A stretch of DNA of 64,000 bases from Rhodospirillales bacterium 24-66-33 (GTDB lineage Bacteria > Pseudomonadota > Alphaproteobacteria > Reyranellales > Reyranellaceae). This document shows, one piece after another, positions 17,574 through 25,988 of the stretch (positions are counted from its first letter, which is position 1; each line of letters opens with the position of its first letter). The DNA lies in NCBI GenBank assembly GCA_002281855.1, contig NCHQ01000020.1:100398-164397 (forward strand). Direction: 5' to 3'. The position numbers and the translations under genes were made by a program. Below the pieces are notes generated by a model that did not search any database, was not told the DNA's origin, and saw only the letters and a program-made list of their open reading frames with translations.

Positions 17574-18509
17574 TTATCGCTTTATCGTTTGTAGCCTTCG
17601 CCATTGCATGTAGACGACGCCACTCAAGGCGACGAGCCCACCGGCGATCTGGTAGGCGTTGGGGATGAAGCCATAGGTCATAGACCATAATACGGCGAAA
17701 AACGGCACGAGATTGACCCAGAGCGACGCAATTGCAACCCCCAGTCTGCTGGCGCCGACGTTCCAGAGATAGGCGCCCACGCCGCTGGAGAAGACGGCGA
17801 CGAGCAGGAGTTGGCTCCACACCCAGCCGTCGGTCACCGCAAAGGGCGAGTTCGCCCAGCCCAGACCGATCAACACCAGGGTGAGGACAGTCATCCAGCC
17901 GAGGGCCGACAGCGACGCGACATAGGCCCGGTGCAGCTGGCTCGCCCGGTCGAACCAGGCCTGCGCCTTCAGGCTGTAGAGCGTCCAGATCGCGTTGGAG
18001 AGCAGCACGATGATCTCGCCGCCGCCCAGGGTCAGTGCGCCCCGGCCGAACAGGCTGCCGGCCGCCAGAATGCCGCCTCCGGTCAAGGTCAGCGCCAGCG
18101 CGACACCGAAGCCGGGGTCGAAGCGCGCGCCGGTCACGAGCCGCACGGTCGCCGCGGAGACCAGCGGCCCCGCCACCTGGACGGCGGCCGCCGAGATCGG
18201 GTTGCTGAACCGGATGCCCGCGATGAAGACCGTGAAGAAGCCGCTCATCATCAGGCCGATCAGCAGGAAGCGCTTGAGGCCGATCTCGACCCGCAGGTTG
18301 CGGACACCCTCGGCCAGCACCAGCAGCACGCCGAGCGTCGCCACGGCCGCCAGGGTGCGTATGGTCAGCATGGGGACCACGTCGAAGTGCTCGAGCATGA
18401 CCTTGGAGACGGGCACGTTGGCGCCCCAGCTCACGCCCACGAAGACCATGGCCGCGAAGGCGCCCAGCATATGGTGCCGGCCGCGTCCCGGTGCCGGCCC
18501 CCCAGTCAT
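17574..18509 (-). CDS. EamA/DMT superfamily transporter
   Basis: The 311-residue membrane protein has about ten hydrophobic segments arranged as two EamA repeats, beginning at LGAFAAMVFVGVSWGANVPV and ending GGLVALSGVVYMQWRRL. EamA proteins are drug/metabolite exporters or nucleotide-sugar-type transporters; the substrate cannot be read from sequence. Its start overlaps the stop of the next minus-strand gene by four bases, and it ends just upstream of the amino-sugar pair. It is a diverged partner of the second EamA gene. Confidence 0.85.
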   Translation of the reverse strand: MTGGPAPGRGRHHMLGAFAAMVFVGVSWGANVPVSKVMLEHFDVVPMLTIRTLAAVATLGVLLVLAEGVRNLRVEIGLKRFLLIGLMMSGFFTVFIAGIRFSNPISAAAVQVAGPLVSAATVRLVTGARFDPGFGVALALTLTGGGILAAGSLFGRGALTLGGGEIIVLLSNAIWTLYSLKAQAWFDRASQLHRAYVASLSALGWMTVLTLVLIGLGWANSPFAVTDGWVWSQLLLVAVFSSGVGAYLWNVGASRLGVAIASLWVNLVPFFAVLWSMTYGFIPNAYQIAGGLVALSGVVYMQWRRLQTIKR

Positions 18510-19426
18510 CGCCGCGCCGCGCGGGTCTGGCGAATCTGCAGCTGGGCGATGCCGGCCAGGACGATGACGCCGCCACCGACCTGCAGCCAGCTCGGCTCAC
18601 GCCCCATTAGGGCGGCAAGCCCGATCGCGAAGACAGGCGCCGAATTGGCAAACAAAGAGGCGACCGGAACGCCGACCAGCGAGACGCCGGTGTTCCACAG
18701 GAGCACGGCCACCGCGACGCCGAGGATACCGATCCAGGCAACCATGCCCCACTCGATCGGCGTCGGCGGCCGGGTCGGCCAGGCGATTCCGCCCAGCGCC
18801 CAGACCACCACGCAGACCACGCCCAGCAGCACGCTGGCCACCGTCGAGGTCAGGGCCGAGAGGGCGATCTGGCCGCGGTCGGCCAGCCATTGCTGGGCAC
18901 GGATCGAGTACCAGCTCCAGCAGAGCTGGGCGATCACCAGCAGCCCCTCGCCGCCTTCGAGGCCGAAGGAGCCGGCTGCGCGGCCGGGCGTGCCCAGAAC
19001 CACGACGATACCGCCGGCAACGACCAGCACGAGCGTGATCCCGAAGCCGGGCGGCGTGATGGAGCCCAGCATCGCGCGCGCCAGCAACGTCGCCCAGATC
19101 GGACCGCACATCAGCACGATGGCCGCGGTCGCGGGATGAGCGTGCGCCACGCCGAACGTGTAGAGCACCGAGAAGGCCGTCATCGCCGTCCCGAGCTTCA
19201 GCAGCCTCGTCCAGTCGAGCGGCCGCGGCGCCGCCGCCGGCCGGGCGCTCAGCAAGACCGCCAGCCAGAGCACGGGCAGGCCCAGGATGTAGCGCGACCA
19301 GGACAGGAGCCAGTTGTCGTAATGCTCCGCCAGAGCCGCCAGCACGGGAATCATCGATCCCCAGATCATGGCGGCGAGCAGCAGGACCAGACTGGCGCGC
19401 CGCAGCGCACCGACGGAGGGAGACAT
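18506..19426 (-). CDS. EamA/DMT superfamily transporter
   Basis: A second ten-helix EamA protein of 306 residues, starting MSPSVGALRRASLVLLLAAM with the family-typical IWGSMIPVLAALAEHY after the first helix. The second repeat ends LQVGGGVIVLAGIAQLQIRQ. It is translationally coupled to the other EamA gene (ATGA overlap), so the two may work as a heteromeric pair, as some small DMT proteins do, or have separate substrates. Confidence 0.85.
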   Translation of the reverse strand: MSPSVGALRRASLVLLLAAMIWGSMIPVLAALAEHYDNWLLSWSRYILGLPVLWLAVLLSARPAAAPRPLDWTRLLKLGTAMTAFSVLYTFGVAHAHPATAAIVLMCGPIWATLLARAMLGSITPPGFGITLVLVVAGGIVVVLGTPGRAAGSFGLEGGEGLLVIAQLCWSWYSIRAQQWLADRGQIALSALTSTVASVLLGVVCVVVWALGGIAWPTRPPTPIEWGMVAWIGILGVAVAVLLWNTGVSLVGVPVASLFANSAPVFAIGLAALMGREPSWLQVGGGVIVLAGIAQLQIRQTRAARR

Positions 19427-19438
19427 CGAGCCTGCCGC

Positions 19439-19813
19439 TCAGCCCGTGGCGCGACGGCGGACCGCCTCGTAGCCGACGCGGCAATCCTTGTAGACGTCGG
19501 GCTTCTCGGTCGAGACGCGCGCCTCGACGACCTGAGGCTGCGCCAGGCACAGGTCGAGAATGCCCTCGACCAGCGTCTCCTGGAGGTTGAAGTGACGGCT
19601 CGCCGCGAGCCCGGCGATGCCATCGTGGATCAGGTCGTAGTTGAGCACGTTGGCGATGCTGTCGCCGTGCGCGCGGTCGGGGTCCGCGAGGAGCAGCTCG
19701 ACGTTGATGACCACGGCCTGCGGCTTGGCCAGCTCGAAGTCATAGATGCCGATCGACACCAGCAGCCGCATGTCACGGATGAAGATGCGGCGCTGAGAGG
19801 TGACCATGGTCAT
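19439..19813 (-). CDS. folB: Dihydroneopterin aldolase (FolB)
   Basis: The 124-residue protein cleaves 7,8-dihydroneopterin to 6-hydroxymethyl-dihydropterin in folate synthesis. It shows RRIFIRDMRLLVSIGIYDFE at the N-terminus, NVLNYDLIHDGIAGLAASRH in the middle and STEKPDVYKDCRVGYEAV at the C-terminus, with the conserved lysine of the active site in the EKP region. The start at 19813 overlaps the stop of the upstream SDR by four bases; a start at 19807 is possible. Pairing with an SDR suggests that the SDR works on pterins. Confidence 0.88.
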   Translation of the reverse strand: MTMVTSQRRIFIRDMRLLVSIGIYDFELAKPQAVVINVELLLADPDRAHGDSIANVLNYDLIHDGIAGLAASRHFNLQETLVEGILDLCLAQPQVVEARVSTEKPDVYKDCRVGYEAVRRRATG

Positions 19814-20571
19814 TTCTTCTTCTTCAGGTCGAAGGCGATGTCGCGGGGCCGGCCGGTCAGATGCTCGCCGCCGTCGACGATGATGGTGTCGCCGGTGTAG
19901 CTCGGCGTCGCCACGATGAAGCGCAGCGCGCGGACGAGATCGTCGACCGTGACGCCGACCCCGAGCGGATTGGCAGCATGCTGCTCGGCGAAGCGCGCAT
20001 CCGTCTGGCTGCCGCTGCGCAGGGTCAGCCCGGGCGCGATACCCGCCACCCGCAGGCGCGGCGCGAAGGATTGCGCCAGCAGGGTCGTCAACCCCTGCAG
20101 GCCGATCTTGGAGAGCGTGTAAGTGAGAAAGTCGGGATTGAGGTTGTAGAGCTTCTGGTCGAGCACGTTCACCACGAGCCCCGTCTCGTCCGCGGGCAGC
20201 TGCCGCGCCAGCGCCTGGGCAAGCAGCAGCGGCGCCCGCAGGTTGATGGCCATGTGCAGGTCGAAATCGGCCGCCGTCGCCGTCGGCGCCCGGTCGAGCT
20301 TGAACAGCGAGGCGCTGTTGACGAGACAGGTGAGCCGCACGCCGCGCGCCCGGCATTTGCCGACCAGACCCTCGGCCTGCCGCGCCGAGGCGAGGTCCGC
20401 GCGCACGGCGACAGCCTTGCCGCCCGCCTCGCGGATGGTCGCGACGGTCTCCTTCGCGCCGGCCGCCGATTCCTTGTAGTGCACGAAGATGAAGAACCCA
20501 TCGGCCGCCAGCGCGAGCGCCAGGGCACGGCCGATTCGCAATCCCGCCCCCGTGACCAACGCGCCTTTCAT
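19810..20571 (-). CDS. SDR family oxidoreductase, possible dihydropteridine/dihydrofolate reductase (FolM-like)
   Basis: The 253-residue SDR begins MKGALVTGAGLRIGRALALA, where the cofactor motif TGAGLRIG has the arginine seen in pteridine reductases and FolM. The structural NSAS replaces the usual NNAG, and the catalytic Tyr and Lys are in YTLSKIGL. Asp-Gln replaces the usual catalytic Ser at VLDQKLYNLN, as in pteridine reductase PTR1. With folB next to it, a role in reducing dihydromonapterin, dihydrobiopterin or dihydrofolate is likely. The ATG at 20571 is the only fitting start. Confidence 0.8.
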   Translation of the reverse strand: MKGALVTGAGLRIGRALALALAADGFFIFVHYKESAAGAKETVATIREAGGKAVAVRADLASARQAEGLVGKCRARGVRLTCLVNSASLFKLDRAPTATAADFDLHMAINLRAPLLLAQALARQLPADETGLVVNVLDQKLYNLNPDFLTYTLSKIGLQGLTTLLAQSFAPRLRVAGIAPGLTLRSGSQTDARFAEQHAANPLGVGVTVDDLVRALRFIVATPSYTGDTIIVDGGEHLTGRPRDIAFDLKKKK

Positions 20572-20625
20572 GATGCGACACCCGCCCTTGGTGACTGAAA
20601 GAGGCGGCGGTTCTAGCATGCGACC

Positions 20626-21747
20626 ATGAATTCGTCCCCGTTCGAAACCGTCGACTGCGTTGTCATTGGCGCAGGTGTTGTCGGCCTTGCCGTCGCCCGA
20701 GCCCTGGCCCTTGCCGGCCGTGAGGTCATCGTCGTCGAGGCGGCCGACGCCATCGGCACCGAGACCAGCTCGCGCAACTCGGAGGTCATCCACGCCGGCA
20801 TCTACTACCCCAAGGGCAGCCTGATGGCGCGCTCCTGCGTCGCCGGCCGGCGCATGCTCTATGCCTATTGCAAGGACCACGGCGTGCCGCATCTCAATTG
20901 CGGCAAGCTGATCGTGGCGACCAACGAGGCCGAGAGCGAGAAGCTCGCCGAGATCAAGGGCCGCGCGGAAGCCAACGGCGTCGAGGGCATGCGCTTCCTG
21001 AGCGCCGCCGAGGCGAGGGCGATGGAGCCGAACCTCCAGTGCACGGCCGCCCTGTTCTCGCCCAGCACCGGGATCGTGGACAGCCATTCCTACATGCTGG
21101 CGCTGCAGGGCGACGCCGAAGCACACGGGGCGATGTTCGCCTTCAACAGTCCGGTGAAAGCGGGCCGCGTCGTCGAGGGCGGTATCGAGATCGAAGTCGG
21201 CGGAACCGAGCCGATGAACCTGCGTTGCCGGCTGCTGATCAATTCGGCAGGCCTTCATGCGCCGACGCTTGCGAAAAAAATCGTCGGGATGCCATCCGGG
21301 CACGTTCCGACCGCGTACTACGCCAAAGGAAATTACTTCACCTTGACCGGACGCTCCCCCTTCTCCCGCCTCATCTACCCCGTCCCGGTGCCGGGCGGGC
21401 TGGGTGTGCACATCACCGTCGACATGGGCGGGCAGGCGAAGTTCGGGCCCGACGTCGAGTGGATCGACGGCATCGAGTACACGGTCGATCCGCATCGCGC
21501 CGACAAGTTCTATGCTGCCGTGCGCAAGTACTGGCCCGGCATCAAGGACGGTTCGCTACAGCCGGGCTATGCCGGCATCCGCCCGAAGATCGTGCCGCAG
21601 GGCGCGCCGGCGCAGGACTTCACCATCACGGGGCCTGCCGACCATGGCGTGCCCGGCCTCATCAACCTGTTCGGCATCGAATCGCCCGGCCTCACCGCCT
21701 CGCTGGCGCTGGCCGAGCAGGTGCGCGACCTCGCCGGTCCTGCATGA
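20626..21747 (+). CDS. FAD-dependent oxidoreductase, L-2-hydroxyglutarate oxidase (LhgO)-like
   Basis: The 373-residue flavoprotein of the DAO family starts with an ADP-binding fold, IGAGVVGLAVARALALAGRE, then ETSSRNSEVIHAGIYYPKGS, which is characteristic of the LhgO/L2HGDH branch that oxidises L-2-hydroxyglutarate to 2-oxoglutarate and feeds electrons to quinone. The C-terminal FAD contact is GYAGIRPKIVPQG and LINLFGIESPGLTASLALAE. Glycine- or other hydroxyacid oxidation is an alternative. The next gene overlaps its stop by four bases. Confidence 0.85.
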   Translation: MNSSPFETVDCVVIGAGVVGLAVARALALAGREVIVVEAADAIGTETSSRNSEVIHAGIYYPKGSLMARSCVAGRRMLYAYCKDHGVPHLNCGKLIVATNEAESEKLAEIKGRAEANGVEGMRFLSAAEARAMEPNLQCTAALFSPSTGIVDSHSYMLALQGDAEAHGAMFAFNSPVKAGRVVEGGIEIEVGGTEPMNLRCRLLINSAGLHAPTLAKKIVGMPSGHVPTAYYAKGNYFTLTGRSPFSRLIYPVPVPGGLGVHITVDMGGQAKFGPDVEWIDGIEYTVDPHRADKFYAAVRKYWPGIKDGSLQPGYAGIRPKIVPQGAPAQDFTITGPADHGVPGLINLFGIESPGLTASLALAEQVRDLAGPA

Positions 21748-22571
21748 ATTTGGCGCGCCGAGGCCTCCTTGCCAGCGTTCTCGGCCTGCTCGGCGGCTGC
21801 TCTCCCGCCGCGCTCCTGAACACGACTGTCGCGCGCTCGGGCTATACCCTCGACGCCGACATTCCCTACGGCAGCCTTCCCCGCCAGAAGCTCGACCTCT
21901 ACACACCGGAGCAGCCGCGTGCCGACGGCAAGGCGGTGATCTTCTTCTACGGCGGCTCCTGGGATTCCGGCGCCAAGGGCGACTATCTGTTCGTCGGCCA
22001 AGCGCTGGCCGCACGCGGCATCACGACCATCATTCCCGACTACCGCGTCTATCCGGAAGTCCGCTATCCCGACTTCCTCGACGATGGCGCAGCGGCGACG
22101 GCCTGGGCGGCCCGGAAAGTCGGCACCGATAAACTGTTCGTCACCGGTCATTCGGCGGGCGCCTACATCGCCATCATGCTGGTCGCCAACACGCCCTATC
22201 TCGCCGCCGCCGGTGTCGACCGCATGAAGCTGCCCGGCGGGATCGGCATCTCCGGACCCTACGATTTCCTGCCCCTCACCTCCCGGCGGCTGAGGGAGAT
22301 CTTCGGCGGCGATCGGCGCGAGACGCAGCCGATCGAATATGCCCGTGCGCCGCTGCCGCCGCTCCTGCTGCTGCACGGCACCGCCGATACGACGGTGAAG
22401 CCCTTCAACAGCGAACGTCTGGCGGCGGCCTGGCGCAAGGCCGGCGGAAGCGCCGAGTTGAAGCTCTATCCCGAGGTCGATCATATCGACATCGTCGGGT
22501 CCTTTTCCGAGTTGCTGCGCAAGCGCGCGCCTTCCCTCGACGACACGATCTCGTTCATCGATCGCACCTGA
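21744..22571 (+). CDS. Lipoprotein-anchored alpha/beta hydrolase (BD-FAE/esterase-like)
   Basis: The 275-residue protein has an N-terminal lipoprotein signal (ARRGLLASVLGLLGGCSP; the Cys after LLGG is the likely lipid site), so it should be membrane-tethered in the periplasm. The hydrolase domain shows the oxyanion motif FFYGGSWDSG in place of HGGxW, the nucleophile GHSAGAYI, an Asp in LLHGTADTTV and a His in PEVDHIDIVG. This pattern suits carboxylesterases of the kynurenine-formamidase/BD-FAE type. The start overlaps the previous gene in ATGA. Confidence 0.82.
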   Translation: MNLARRGLLASVLGLLGGCSPAALLNTTVARSGYTLDADIPYGSLPRQKLDLYTPEQPRADGKAVIFFYGGSWDSGAKGDYLFVGQALAARGITTIIPDYRVYPEVRYPDFLDDGAAATAWAARKVGTDKLFVTGHSAGAYIAIMLVANTPYLAAAGVDRMKLPGGIGISGPYDFLPLTSRRLREIFGGDRRETQPIEYARAPLPPLLLLHGTADTTVKPFNSERLAAAWRKAGGSAELKLYPEVDHIDIVGSFSELLRKRAPSLDDTISFIDRT

Positions 22572-22672
22572 TCCGCATCGCGGACGGCATGTCCACGGTG
22601 CGATCCGTGGACTGGCCGCCGGCGTTCCGGTTCGCTAATGCTTGGGGAACTTACCCAGGGGGAAAAGTCCAT

Positions 22673-23647
22673 ATGATCAAGACGCGCTTCACCGAAATGT
22701 TCGGCATCAAGCACCCGATCGTTCAGGGTGGCATGCAGTGGGTCGGCCGCGCCGAACTCGCCTCGGCCGTTTCCAACGCCGGCGCGCTGGGCATCCTCAC
22801 CGGCCTCACCCAGCCGACGCCCGAGGATCTGCGCAAGGAGATCAAGCGCTGCCGCGAGATGACGGATCAGCCGTTCGGCGTGAACCTCACCATCCTGCCG
22901 ACGCTCGTGCCGCGCCCCTATGGCGAATACATCGACGCCATCATCGATTCTGGCATCAAGATCGTCGAGACCGCCGGCAACAATCCCAAGCCCTTCATGC
23001 CCAAGCTCAAGGAAGCGGGCGTCAAGGTGATCCACAAGTGCACCGCGGTGCGCCACGGTCTCTCGGCCGAGAAGGCTGGCGTCGACGCGATCTCGATGGA
23101 CGGCTTCGAATGCGCCGGTCACCCCGGCGAGGACGACGTGCCGAACCTCGTGCTGCTGCCGGCGGCGGCCAACGTGATCAAGATCCCGATGATCGCCTCG
23201 GGCGGCTTCGCCGATGCGCGCGGCCTCGTGGCGGCGCTGGCGCTGGGCTGCGAGGGCATCAACATGGGCACCCGCTTCATGGCCACCAAGGAAGCGCCGA
23301 TCCACCAGAACGTGAAGGAGAAGATCGTCTCCTCCGACGAGCGCAGCACGTCGCTGATCCTGCGCACCATGCGCAACACCAGCCGCGTCTACGGCAACAG
23401 CATCGCCAAGAAGACGATCGAGATGGAAGGCGAGGGCAAGACCATCCAGGAGATCGGCCCGATCGTCGCTGGCGCCAAGGGCAAGGTCGTCTACGAAACC
23501 GGCGACATGGAGCACGGCATCTGGTCGGCCGGTACCTGCATGGGCCTGATCAACGACATCCCGTCCTGCAAGGAGCTGGTCGAGCGTATCGTCAGCGAAG
23601 CCGAGGAGATGATCCGCGGCCGCCTCGCGAAGTCGCTCGCGGCCTAG
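22673..23647 (+). CDS. Nitronate monooxygenase family flavoprotein
   Basis: The 324-residue FMN protein belongs to the nitronate monooxygenase/2-nitropropane dioxygenase family. It starts MIKTRFTEMFGIKHPIVQGG with the family substrate region, holds the proposed catalytic His in FECAGHPGEDD, and has phosphate-binding GGFADARGLVAALALG and GINMGTRFMAT. Class assignment is open: class I NMOs detoxify 3-nitropropionate, and relatives include FabK enoyl-ACP reductases. The ATG at 22673 is preferred to an upstream frame start because of the Shine-Dalgarno AGGGGGA at 22658-22664. Confidence 0.85.
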   Translation: MIKTRFTEMFGIKHPIVQGGMQWVGRAELASAVSNAGALGILTGLTQPTPEDLRKEIKRCREMTDQPFGVNLTILPTLVPRPYGEYIDAIIDSGIKIVETAGNNPKPFMPKLKEAGVKVIHKCTAVRHGLSAEKAGVDAISMDGFECAGHPGEDDVPNLVLLPAAANVIKIPMIASGGFADARGLVAALALGCEGINMGTRFMATKEAPIHQNVKEKIVSSDERSTSLILRTMRNTSRVYGNSIAKKTIEMEGEGKTIQEIGPIVAGAKGKVVYETGDMEHGIWSAGTCMGLINDIPSCKELVERIVSEAEEMIRGRLAKSLAA

Positions 23648-23691
23648 GTCATTTCGAGCAGAGATCGAATCTGCGTCGAATTTCCCAATAA

Positions 23692-23802
23692 CCTCATCCT
23701 GAGGAGGCTGCGCAGCAGCCGTCTCGAAGGATGGGCTAAACGCACACCGCCCGTTGCCCATCCTTCGAGACGCCGCGCTACGCGCGGCTCCTCAGGATGA
23801 GG
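23692..23802. repeat. Long palindromic element (CCTCATCCTGAGGAG family)
   Basis: Outer arms CCTCATCCTGAGGAG (23692-23706) and its exact reverse complement (23788-23802) enclose inner arms GTCTCGAAGGATGGGC (23721-23736) and GCCCATCCTTCGAGAC (23756-23771). It is the same family as the element at 44199-44306. It sits between two convergent genes. Such palindromes are widespread in Bradyrhizobium-like genomes. Confidence 0.9.
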
Positions 23803-23829
23803 TGGTGTGGTTAACCTGAGACGAAGGCT

Positions 23830-24198
23830 CTAACGCGGTCGCGCGCGATGGCGTTTCCAGGTTCGCCACAGCAGGCCGCCGAGGGGCGGCAGGAAACACA
23901 GGCTCGCGACGATGATGGCCATCACCGCGACCAGGCAGCCCCAGCCGCGCTGACGGCCCACGACGCATTCCCAGTCGAGGGCCATGAAGACGAGCGCTCC
24001 CAGAAAGACCGGATTGGCGACAACGGCGACCGGCCAGAGCTGCGAAGCCGGCGCCTCGACGCCGGGCTTCCATTGGCACACCAGCGAGCTCACGATCGCG
24101 CCGGCCAGCATGCCGACGCCACCGATCAGCATGGCCTCGGCCGCCAGGAAAGCGCCCGCCCCCGCCCCGACGAGCAGGGCGCCGACCAGATGGCCCAT
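23830..24198 (-). CDS. Small integral membrane protein of unknown function
   Basis: About 122 residues with four hydrophobic segments: GHLVGALLVGAGAGAFLAAE, IGGVGMLAGAIVSSLV, WPVAVVANPVFLGALVFMAL and CLVAVMAIIVASLCFLPPLG, followed by a basic tail (WRTWKRHRARPR). I recognise no family. The start is uncertain: ATG at 24198 is taken, but a GTG at 24222 would add LRIRPFV. It lies just after the VOC gene on the same strand and may share its transcript. Confidence 0.6.
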   Translation of the reverse strand: MGHLVGALLVGAGAGAFLAAEAMLIGGVGMLAGAIVSSLVCQWKPGVEAPASQLWPVAVVANPVFLGALVFMALDWECVVGRQRGWGCLVAVMAIIVASLCFLPPLGGLLWRTWKRHRARPR

Positions 24199-24253
24199 GA
24201 CGAAGGGACGGATGCGCAGCACGATCCTGTTGCCTGTATCTGAGAGCGCGCTG

Positions 24254-25003
24254 TTACACCAGATTGATGCGGCAGCCGCAGACTTCGACCTGACCGACGC
24301 CATGCCGGCGGCCGCGCTTCTCGGCGGCGGCCAGAACGCGGTCGCGATCGACGACCGTCACGTCGTATGCCGAGACGCCGGGACCACGCCCGTCGACGAT
24401 CGGCACAAAGCGGATCTGCGAACCGTCGAGCCGGATGATGTTGTCGACGGCCGGCCGGTCGAGGATGCGCGACCAGGCGGCGGCGGCGCCGTCGGGATCG
24501 TCATGCTGGATCTCCACCCCGGCCAGACCGTTGGTGACGTCCGAGCGCGCATGCTTCGTCCAGTCCTTCTCCGCGGGCGGCCACCACAAAGCGGGATCGA
24601 CGCCCGGCGGTGCAAAGGTCGTGTCGAGCGACAGCAGCACGCCGTTCGTGTCCGAGGGATGGAAGTGGGTGTACTGATACTCAGGCAGGTCCTTCTCGGC
24701 CACGGCACGCACGCCGAGCGCGGTGACGCGCTGGCGCTCGGCCACCGCATCGGGCACCTGCAGGATCACCATGTAGCCGCCATCACCCTTGCGGCGCTCG
24801 ATGTAGCGGCCGGCCGACGTGCCGTCCTTGAACGGCGACACGATCTCGAGGAAATCGTTGCCGGTGGGGCAGACGACGTTGGCCAGTCCCCATTTGGCGA
24901 CGCCGGGATCGCGATAGGCGACCTCGATGCCGAGAATGTCGCACAGCTCCTCGGTGGAGCTTTCCAGGTCTTTGCAGACGAAGACGCATTGCCTCAGTCT
25001 CAT
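24254..25003 (-). CDS. VOC (glyoxalase/dioxygenase) superfamily protein
   Basis: The 249-residue protein resembles the glyoxalase-like VOC proteins, with two beta-alpha-beta-beta-beta halves: RLRQCVFVCKDLESSTEELC opens the first and NGLAGVEIQHDDPDGAAAAW the second. Candidate metal or substrate residues include Glu in FLEIVSPF and His in THFHPSD. VOC enzymes include lyases, dioxygenases and epimerases; no specific function can be given. It is divergent from the LivM-like permease, with only 43 bases between the starts. Confidence 0.75.
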   Translation of the reverse strand: MRLRQCVFVCKDLESSTEELCDILGIEVAYRDPGVAKWGLANVVCPTGNDFLEIVSPFKDGTSAGRYIERRKGDGGYMVILQVPDAVAERQRVTALGVRAVAEKDLPEYQYTHFHPSDTNGVLLSLDTTFAPPGVDPALWWPPAEKDWTKHARSDVTNGLAGVEIQHDDPDGAAAAWSRILDRPAVDNIIRLDGSQIRFVPIVDGRGPGVSAYDVTVVDRDRVLAAAEKRGRRHGVGQVEVCGCRINLV

Positions 25004-25046
25004 CGCTTCGCTCCCATTCCTTCGTTGTGTGGTCTATCGTAGCGCC

Positions 25047-25985
25047 ATGCGGACCGTATGGACCATGGGCTTCGTGGCGGCGGCCGCGCTCTCGTTCTGC
25101 TTCCCGGATTTCGTCGTCTTCCGGTTCACCCAGGCGGCGATCTGGTCGATCGCGCTGACGGGTCTGGTGATCCTGTGCGGCATCAGCGGCCAGTTCTCGC
25201 TGGCACAGGCCGCCCTGTTCGGCATCGGCGGCTATGGGGCCGCCTTGCTGGCGGCACACATGCCACTCTCGCCCTATGCCGGCCTCGCCCTCGCCCCGAT
25301 TATGGGCTTCGCCGCGGGCTATGGCATCGGCCGGGTCGCCGGCGCTCATACGCTCTGGACGCAGGCCCTCGTCACCTACGCCGTCGTCATCGCCTTCCCG
25401 CAACTGCTGCGGTGGCGACCGATCGAGCATTGGACGGGCGGTGTCCAAGGGCTCTACCTCGACTTCCCGACGCCACCGACCGCTCTGCTCAGCAACGATC
25501 GCTGGGCCTTCCTGATGGCGCTGGCGCTCCTGGCCGTCGGCATGTGGCTGGCGCACAATCTGATCGGCAGCCGCGCCGGCCGCGCGCTGAAGGCGGCCCG
25601 CGATCAGGATTTCGCGGCGACCGCCCAGGGCATCCGCGTGCCACAGGTGCGCGCCGCGGCCTCCGGGATTGCCGGAGCCTATCTCGCCGTCGCCGGCTGC
25701 CTCTCGGCCTGGCAGTTCGGGTTCGTGGGACCGGGAAGCTACAATTTCGCGCTGTCGGTCCAGATGCTGTTCGGCCTGGTGATCGGCGGCATGCACTCGG
25801 CCGGCGGCGCGATCCTGGGCGGGCTCTTCCTGCAGTTCTTCCCCGACGTGACCGCGGGGCTCGGCAAGGGCTATTCCGCCCTGCTCTACGGCGTGCTTCT
25901 GATCGCCGCCATGGTGGCGATACCCGATGGCGTGGCGGGCGCGCTGGCCCGCCTCGCCATCCGGCTGAAGCTCAGAGGTCCTTGA
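25047..25985 (+). CDS. LivM-like branched-chain amino acid ABC permease (orphan)
   Basis: The 312-residue permease has about eight to nine membrane helices and LivM family features: ILCGISGQFSLAQAALFGIG near the N-terminus, the cytoplasmic coupling segment AGRALKAARDQDFAATAQG, and the GMHSAGGAILGGLFLQFFPD loop. LivM normally works with LivH, ATPases LivG and LivF, and a binding protein; none is encoded nearby. The start at 25047 is an ATG inside a short gap shared with the divergent VOC gene; the longer frame upstream overlaps that gene and was rejected. Confidence 0.85.
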   Translation: MRTVWTMGFVAAAALSFCFPDFVVFRFTQAAIWSIALTGLVILCGISGQFSLAQAALFGIGGYGAALLAAHMPLSPYAGLALAPIMGFAAGYGIGRVAGAHTLWTQALVTYAVVIAFPQLLRWRPIEHWTGGVQGLYLDFPTPPTALLSNDRWAFLMALALLAVGMWLAHNLIGSRAGRALKAARDQDFAATAQGIRVPQVRAAASGIAGAYLAVAGCLSAWQFGFVGPGSYNFALSVQMLFGLVIGGMHSAGGAILGGLFLQFFPDVTAGLGKGYSALLYGVLLIAAMVAIPDGVAGALARLAIRLKLRGP

Positions 25986-25988
25986 AGT

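Noticed and set aside
22673..23647. Calling the nitronate monooxygenase-like protein FabK
   Set aside because: The family motifs fit both, but no fatty-acid synthesis genes are nearby and the GHPGEDD region fits nitronate monooxygenases at least as well.
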